From Glandiceps talaboti (lineage: Eukaryota; Hemichordata; Enteropneusta; Spengelidae), in the NCBI RefSeq assembly GCF_964340395.1, contig NC_135558.1, positions 1,320,001-1,332,500 of the forward strand: a stretch of 12,500 bases of DNA, in the 5' to 3' direction. The notes beneath the pieces are model-generated. The model made no database searches. It was not told the DNA's origin and saw nothing but the letters and a program-made list of their open reading frames with translations. Position numbers and translations under genes: made by a program. Below, one piece after another: positions 7,310 to 12,500 of the stretch (its first letter is position 1; the number at the start of each line of letters is the position of its first letter).

Positions 7310-9000
7310 CTCATTTGTAACGGACGGTAATCCAGCGTCATGCCCAAGAGTTCTAATCTAACATTCGACATCACCTGACATTTTAAAATATAGCCATAAG
7401 AGTATTATTTAATAAATCGCATAAATAATTTAAAAAATACATTGTTATTTACAGATCTTTACATAACCCATCTAAAATGGAATTGAAATAAGATAGAAAT
7501 TAGATGAAGATAGCATTTTTTGGAACGCGAGAAGGAGACATGAAAGAGTAGCCACCTGAACTCGTTAAATATTTACTACATGTAACTTCAATGTATAACT
7601 ACAATTTTATTTTAGTAGAGTCCATCACAATACGTTTTCCTCGAGGGAAGACAGAGTTTAAACGGGATGACTGAATTACGGCGATGTCGTCCTCTTGTAA
7701 TACTAATAACTTAACGAATTATCAGTATAATAATCCTGGCGGTACCTTTGAACATCATTGTATATCCAAGACTCTTATTAAATGACACGACATCACCATG
7801 GATACATAAAAGATCATCTCAAATTGTGACGAATTTATCTTCTTCCCATACCTGAATTCATTTCAAAAGATTAGTTGATTTATTTCGCAATTTTCTGATT
7901 TCCTGGCCTGAGTGAAATCTTTACTAGAAGCAGGGTAAATGCTTCTGTCTTTTCTACGGCGTCATCTTTTCAACTGTAGATGTACTCGATAAATTTGACA
8001 GGAACAGCGTTTGGAAATCCGCCGAATTTCAAGTCGAGAGTGTTGTTTTTCCTGATTTATCATGCTTTACTTGTATTTACTATAATCGAATTGTACAGTA
8101 ATGCTTTTCTCTCCAAACCTAAGCAGAAGAAATCGTTCTCACTTATTTTACTAAGATAATTCAGTTTTATTTTGGACTGATAGTGTAGGAATAAACATTT
8201 CATAGAAATAAACCTCATTTTGAATTTGAAATTGGGAATTGCTTACATAAATTCTGTCAGAAACTGAGTCCGAATATTCTTCCTATCAGTCTGCTAATGA
8301 ATGAAATACTTTGATCACTTTCAATGTGAAGTGATCTATCTTTGTCAGACATGATGTCTAAGGTACATGTACAGTATAAATCTCTAGATAGCGATTAATA
8401 ACGAAGGGTGAGATATGGCTATTAGTATTAACCCTATAGTATTACTTGCCTATTCACACGTTTTTGTTTGACATTCATGCCGACAAGTGATGAAATATCA
8501 TACACATTATTATACCTTTCCACAGCATTTCAACTGGCCGCGTTCATCATTTTAATTATAACACTATTGTGGGGTCCGTGTAAAGGTATCCAAGCGTACA
8601 GAAAGAAAAGTGTAACCTAGTTATCTGACATTACAATCTATTTGCACTTTTCTATGTATCTAATTAATTCATGAATCAGGTATATTTTTAAAGTACACGT
8701 AACTGTAACTTTTCGCTCTGTTTTTCATCATTTGGGTGCAGTTGACTTTTAAATTTAGTGGAAATGATCCACTCCTTTTGAATAGTCGAATTACTTGTCT
8801 AATCAACGTTTATGGTACTATGTACACTTGATCGCTATTAAGCAAACATACATGCTGTACAGTACTAAAACAGCACTTGCAAATAAAATCAAAAATCACC
8901 TTTTAACAAATATTTCAAAAAAAGCTACTGACATCATATTTTTGAGATGAAATGAAAAAGACAGTATAAACGTCTTCACAGAGTAATAACGCTAAGTAGT
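7310..9000. other. AT-rich non-coding stretch with small hairpins
   Basis: No gene recognised. Small inverted repeats are AGAAGC/GCTTCT at 7926-7931 and 7941-7946, and GATCACTT (8313-8320) with AAGTGATC (8329-8336) around an 8-base loop. GTACATGTAC at 8362-8371 is a short palindrome. None extends into a precursor-like stem, so no microRNA is called. Confidence 0.5.
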
Positions 9001-9003
9001 TCG

Positions 9004-9027
9004 GCCATTTTGTTTCTACAAAATGGC
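9004..9027. repeat. Perfect 10-bp inverted repeat, GCCATTTTGT arms
   Basis: GCCATTTTGT (9004-9013) and ACAAAATGGC (9018-9027) are exact inverted arms around TTCT. Each arm contains AAAATGGC, the core of a YY1-type site, so the element offers two opposed sites or a 24-nt hairpin. It stands alone in AT-rich sequence. Confidence 0.6.
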
Positions 9028-9060
9028 AAATTTAGAATATTCCTCACAAACGTATGACAT

Positions 9061-9110
9061 GTGAATTAAATTCTTCACACATGTACACAGTGAATTAAAT
9101 TATTCGAACA
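9061..9110. repeat. 29-bp tandem duplication, two diverged copies
   Basis: TGAATTAAATT begins at 9062 and again at 9091, each followed by a TTC-containing word and then ACATG, giving a 29-bp step. Short and partly diverged; nothing suggests function. Confidence 0.5.
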
Positions 9111-9557
9111 TGACTACAAATAATGTATTTTACAAGTGACTTTACACGTATATATGTTTAATTTGTAAACCAAAAACCAATAAACAGATAAACGTATTCT
9201 TCACGTCATTGTACTTATTTTCCAAAATATGAGATTTTATTCCTTTAAAAAGGTAAAATTCACTTACTATGATAATATAACACTAAAATTCATACCCATT
9301 CTAAATCGAAATAATGTAAGAAAGTGTGACGTTATGTGACAGTAATTCTACGTTTTTAGTAACGTTTTTAGTTTATCCCAAAGTAGTAATGTCATATTTC
9401 AAACGTGATCGAAAGCCGTTGGCATGAACAAATAAACATTTTGACGTTATAATAATTACTTCATATAGTTTTTTGCATCATTGCTATATCATCTGTACTT
9501 ATTTTGAATGAATTTACATTCGATTTTTTAAATATATAGATATTATTTTAAACAATA

Positions 9558-9850
9558 TTTGTATGTTATATTTGAATTTCTACTTTATTTGTACTTTATT
9601 TGTACTTGTACAAAACACGTACGACTCGGATATCTGTCTTCAAGGAAAGTAGTTGTGCATATGTTAACTTTGTACAATATTTTTACAGCATTTGTACGTT
9701 GTTTTATTACGTTATTTGTACATGTTTTAACATTATTTGTTCCCCATTTCAACATTACCGCTACTTTATATTTACGCTTTTCATTTGTACATTGTCTGTA
9801 CGACTCTCGAGATATGCCATCGATGAAAGTGCATGTACATCAAGCAAATA
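9558..9850. repeat. TTTGTAC-rich patch with two related GTACGACTC blocks
   Basis: TTTGTA or TTTGTT recurs at about 9558, 9588, 9598, 9670, 9691, 9714, 9736 and 9784, mostly as TTTGTAC. GTACGACTCGGATAT near 9619 and GTACGACTCTCGAGATAT near 9799 begin two related blocks, each followed by a GAAAGT/GTGCAT word; their starts are 180 bp apart. The patch looks like a decayed duplication. Two overlapping plus-strand frames here begin at TTG or share repeat-driven hydrophobic residues, with the first ATG of the longer one at 9661. They have no known domain. Confidence 0.4.
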
Positions 9851-9940
9851 AATTGATAATGTATTAAGTAGTGGTTGATATTAAAAGTGTCAAGCAAAGC
9901 TTGTAAGCGTTTCCTCTTCACAGAAGCTGTTTTTCGTGCT

Positions 9941-10103
9941 GCGACCATACACTCAAGTGAATTGCCACCTACACTACATCTTATTCATCGCCACATGACA
10001 GCAATAGAAAGGTTGAATCAAAGTTCGTTATGTGACCCTACACTGAAATGAATTGCCAACTACATCACCTTTTTTCAATACCATAAATGGAAGAAATAGA
10101 AAA
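9941..10103. repeat. Diverged 91-bp tandem duplication
   Basis: 9941-10010 and 10032-10103 align: GYGACCMTACACT, then GTGAATTGCCA or ATGAATTGCCA, then CTACA, and at the end AATAGAAA. The shared ATTGCCA word starts at 9961 and 10052, a 91-bp step. Copies differ by many substitutions and small indels, so the event is old. Confidence 0.55.
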
Positions 10104-10856
10104 AAAAGAGTTTCTTTTCATATTCAATACCTTAGTCTACTTTCTAAATTAGGTGTCACTCGTACGCTAAAACATCAATGCTACCACTTAATCTCAGGAA
10201 GTACTAATCAGCACTATGACCTCGAATTCTTTTTTCATTCTCAGTGCGAATGTTGCATGATGAATTATTTACTTTTGGATGTCAGTGTATGATTACAGTG
10301 ATACACAATATGAGTATAGGTATTTCCAAGGCTTTGTTTGCCCTTTAATATACACAATTACATAGAATTAGTTATCGCCAAATACATATTAGAAGAAGAA
10401 AACGAGGTCAAAATAATCGAATTACGAAAATTCATTTACAGAAAATAAAACAACAAAAGGGTTTGCGTAGGCCATTCATAACACTGTTGACATTTTAAGC
10501 AAAGTTGTGTATTTTAAAGACTTTAATTATTGAACACAAGTCAAGTGTCCTTGGCGGTGCTCGTGTAACGTCTCCCACGCAAAGGGCAAGCTGTGTCAAG
10601 TTACTCTCAAGGGATCACGCCACAATGTTTGTAACGGTGAACCTCAATGAATTCAATCAAAATATACACGTAAGATTTCCCAATGTTCTTCGGACAAATC
10701 ACTTATTCATCGTCACTTTATGAACCACTAATTACTAGCTATAATGAGACGTGTATCTCTGTTGAGAATTGCCGTCAATTATGCTTCCCTAAGAGGATAC
10801 AAAAAAGATTATAGGTTCAAGAACTTTGCATAAATTATATGTACCATCAATCACCA
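10104..10856. other. Non-coding stretch with one doubtful exon-like patch
   Basis: Around 10540-10670 the sequence is richer in GC and CpG than its flanks. The plus strand is open from about 10505 to a TGA at 10723, beginning at TTG. CACGTAAGA at about 10665-10673 is a fair splice donor inside it. The upstream acceptor is poor, and the peptide (with words such as SVLGGARV and NIHVRFPNVL) is not recognised. No other gene or RNA is seen. Confidence 0.3.
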
Positions 10857-11520
10857 AACTACATATAGCTAATACTAATCCTGACTGACACCCTGTATCA
10901 TGGCTAGCAGTTAAGTGATTGATACAATGTCATGATCAACAATAAAAGAAAATACATTCAGCTTTCAATATAGTTAACATTCTAACTTATCAGCTATAAA
11001 ACATTCTCAGCTAGCTATATATTTAATAACATAAATGCTAACGGATACTGTCTATCGTGACCAGTTATAATGTATTAAAGTAAACAGACAATCTTATTGA
11101 CATTCTATCATAAACAAAAAATAAACACACACTCGGCTAGCTAAATAGTTCATAACATAAATATTAGCTAATACCCTCTATCGTTGCTAGCAATAATGTA
11201 TTAACTGTATAAACTGGTACATAGTGTAACCGACACACAGCTAGCTATAATGTATAACACTAAACTGGCACATAGTGTTACTGACACACAGCTAGATATA
11301 ATGTATAACACTAAACTGGCACATAGTGTAACCGACACACAGCTAGCTATAATGCATAACACTAAACTGGCACATAGTGTTACTGACACACAGCTAGCTA
11401 TAATGTATAACACTAAACTGGCACATAGTGTAACCGACACACATCTAGCTATAATGTTACTATTATATAAATTCTAAATGACGCCTTCTATCGTCTCAAT
11501 AACGTATTAATATTATACTA
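10857..11520. repeat. Old ~125-bp repeat family around the 51-bp minisatellite
   Basis: Related blocks contain, in order, a GCTAGCTA-like word, AATAACATAAAT or similar, a CCCTCTATCGT-like word, and a GCTAGCAATAATGTATTAA-like word. The TCTATCG word starts at 11051, 11177 and 11487, and a weaker TGTATCA lies at 10894. The two clearest copies are 126 bp apart. The 51-bp minisatellite sits between the 11177 and 11487 copies and shares the CTAGC-ATAATGTAT core, so it appears to have expanded from part of one unit. Confidence 0.5.
11185..11458. repeat. 51-bp minisatellite, about five copies, A/B alternation
   Basis: Full copies start at 11218, 11269, 11320 and 11371 and a partial one at 11422, exactly 51 bp apart. 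A partial leading copy occupies 11185-11217. Each copy runs CACATAGTGT, a variable AACCG or TACTG, ACACACAGCTAG, CTATAATGTATAACAC, then TAAACTGG. Copies 1, 3 and 5 carry AACCG and copies 2 and 4 carry TACTG, so the true repeat is a 102-bp dimer. Because 51 is a multiple of three, open frames of about 75-79 codons appear on both strands; these are repeat artefacts. Confidence 0.95.
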
Positions 11521-11716
11521 ACGAGAAATTTAGCATATATTGGCACATTACCTTGTTTGTGATATTGGGGATGACACTATGACCATCATTACAAAGTATT
11601 TACCCAGCTACATATGATAACATGATGATTTTAAATCTCTCTTGGCCAGCAGGTGTGTATTGTCATTCAGATAGCAATGTAACTGGACAACAACCCTTGC
11701 ATGTATAATAATCGCC

Positions 11717-11769
11717 AGCAAATATAAGCAAATATAAACCATTCCTTCTCTCATTTGCTAAGCAAATGA
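11717..11769. promoter_or_regulatory. AGCAAATATA doublet and 19-bp palindrome
   Basis: AGCAAATATA is repeated in tandem at 11717-11736. Fifteen bases later TCATTTGCT-A-AGCAAATGA (11751-11769) is a perfect palindrome with one central base. The word AGCAAAT therefore occurs four times in 53 bp, three times in one orientation and once inverted. The arrangement suggests binding by a dimeric or cooperative factor, but I cannot name one. Confidence 0.35.
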
Positions 11770-11787
11770 ATAAGGCATTACTATTAC

Positions 11788-11824
11788 ATGTTAGTAAGCT
11801 CTCTGAAGCCTAGAGTCCATCTAG
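11788..11824 (+). repeat. 37-bp exact direct repeat, copy 1
   Basis: These 37 bases are identical to 11939-11975, with a start-to-start distance of 151 bp and no similarity in the 114-bp spacer or beyond either end. The copy contains CTAGA-GTCCA-TCTAG, a 5-bp inverted repeat, at its right end. Exact identity implies recent duplication, gene conversion or constraint. It is too long for a target-site duplication. Confidence 0.9.
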
Positions 11825-11938
11825 TGCTACAGACTTGTCTTTGGTGTTGATAGTTATTGACCAAATTCAAGTTGTAACTTCAGACGCACACAGTCAATCT
11901 CAGAGGTACCAGAATCTCAGGACACGTATTCAGGGGAT

Positions 11939-11975
11939 ATGTTAGTAAGCTCTCTGAAGCCTAGAGTCCATCTAG
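11939..11975 (+). repeat. 37-bp exact direct repeat, copy 2
   Basis: Second identical copy of the element at 11788-11824. The flanking bases differ immediately on both sides (C versus T on the left). The 114-bp segment between the copies holds no open frame of note. Confidence 0.9.
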
Positions 11976-12250
11976 CAATATCTTCATCGCTAGTACTATG
12001 TGTGTATATTCATCTATTGAGGTGGTACATCAGTCGAATTATATATCCATTATGTTTGCAATCTGATGTTGCTTTTCTATTCAACAAAGTAGCTTAAATG
12101 ATATTTTTACCACAGTCTGTATATGAATGTATGATAATAATTAGGTCTTAGTGACTGTCGCATGTCGAACATTCTATCTTCCAAGTAAATAAGTTATCAT
12201 ATAATTATGAAATATCTAATGACACCCCATAAGACGTCACTGACGTAACA
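11976..12250. other. Non-coding spacer before the satellite
   Basis: No gene seen. GACGTCAC and TGACGTAA at about 12234-12248 are adjacent CRE-like words without the full palindrome, just before the 20-bp array begins. Confidence 0.45.
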
Positions 12251-12500
12251 AGATAGTTATGCATATACTAAGATAATATAACGAGATAATTTTGCATATA
12301 ACAGGATAGTTATGCATATAACAAGATAATTATGCATATATCAAGATAGTTATGCATATAACAAGATAATAATGCATATACCAAGATATGTTATAGTTAT
12401 ACATATATCAAGATAGTTATGCATATACCAAGATAGTTATGCATATAACAAGATAATTATGCATATACCAAGATAGTTATGCATATACCAAGATAATTAT
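12251..12500. repeat. 20-bp satellite array, continues past the window
   Basis: Units of the form AGATAGTTATGCATATAACA repeat from 12251 to the last base. Exact 20-bp steps run 12284 to 12384 and 12411 to 12491. One unit is cut to 13 bp (12271-12283) and one is lengthened to 27 bp by a TGTTATA insertion (12384-12410). Position 6 is G or A and mostly alternates between neighbours, hinting at a 40-bp dimer. Each unit holds the palindrome TATGCATA, close to POU-type words. The right end is not in the window. Confidence 0.96.

Noticed and set aside
8313-8336. GATCACTT/AAGTGATC hairpin as a microRNA precursor
   Set aside because: The stem is only 8 bp and does not extend outward; known animal microRNA seeds that I looked for are absent.
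9559-9867. Overlapping hydrophobic plus-strand frames as small membrane proteins
   Set aside because: The longer frame begins at TTG, the residues derive from TTTGTAC-like repeats, and two frames are open over the same bases.
11201-11477. Open frames with 17-residue periodicity on both strands
   Set aside because: The 51-bp unit is a multiple of three without stops in those frames, so the periodic peptides are repeat artefacts.
11788-11975. 37-bp direct repeats as terminal repeats of a mobile element
   Set aside because: The 114-bp interior has no coding frame, there are no flanking target duplications, and the repeats lack terminal inverted dinucleotides of LTR type.
12251-12500. 20-bp repeats as a CRISPR array
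   Set aside because: Units are directly adjacent with no unique spacers, and no cas gene is present: it is a satellite.

Overview
The window reads as non-coding nuclear DNA from an AT-rich animal genome. Open frames are short and scattered on both strands, with no Shine-Dalgarno-like starts and no operon spacing. There are long di- and tetranucleotide microsatellites, minisatellites, and isolated eukaryotic-type core-promoter, bZIP/bHLH and splice-donor motifs. CpG is not strongly depleted, which fits an invertebrate better than a vertebrate, but the species or phylum cannot be named from the sequence. No protein, tRNA, rRNA or known ncRNA gene could be supported. No transposase, reverse transcriptase, CRISPR or prokaryotic defence gene is visible.

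Layout. 1-2160 is plain AT-rich sequence with two G-runs (1152-1157, 1315-1334). 2162-2420 holds a small inverted repeat and a diverged tandem repeat. 2961-3190 is the first promoter-like block: a perfect CRE, two CACGTG E-boxes and a strong splice donor, followed 180 bp later by a pure (CT)31 tract. 4048-4083 is a textbook TATA plus initiator pair at correct spacing. 4690-4810 is a small CpG-dense, GC-rich island that has CCAAT and TATA-like motifs on the minus strand. 5740-6420 has scattered palindromic factor sites. 6556-6898 is a compound AC/ACAT/ACGC microsatellite containing 150 bp of unbroken purine-pyrimidine alternation. 7249-7306 has an octamer and a third perfect CRE. 7310-9560 is nearly featureless apart from two hairpins. 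9558-10103 has a TTTGTAC-rich patch and a 91-bp duplication. 10857-12500 is a repeat-rich tail: an old ~125-bp repeat family, a 51-bp minisatellite with strict A/B alternation, a 37-bp exact direct repeat, and a 20-bp satellite that runs off the window edge.

The pieces fit an intergenic or large-intron region that may hold one or two transcription start regions (about 3050 on the plus strand, about 4079 on the plus strand, possibly about 4680 on the minus strand). These have microsatellites close by, and a young tandem-repeat domain lies at the right end. The promoter calls rest on motif content and spacing only. No new protein-based system is visible; the signals most worth testing are structural and regulatory.
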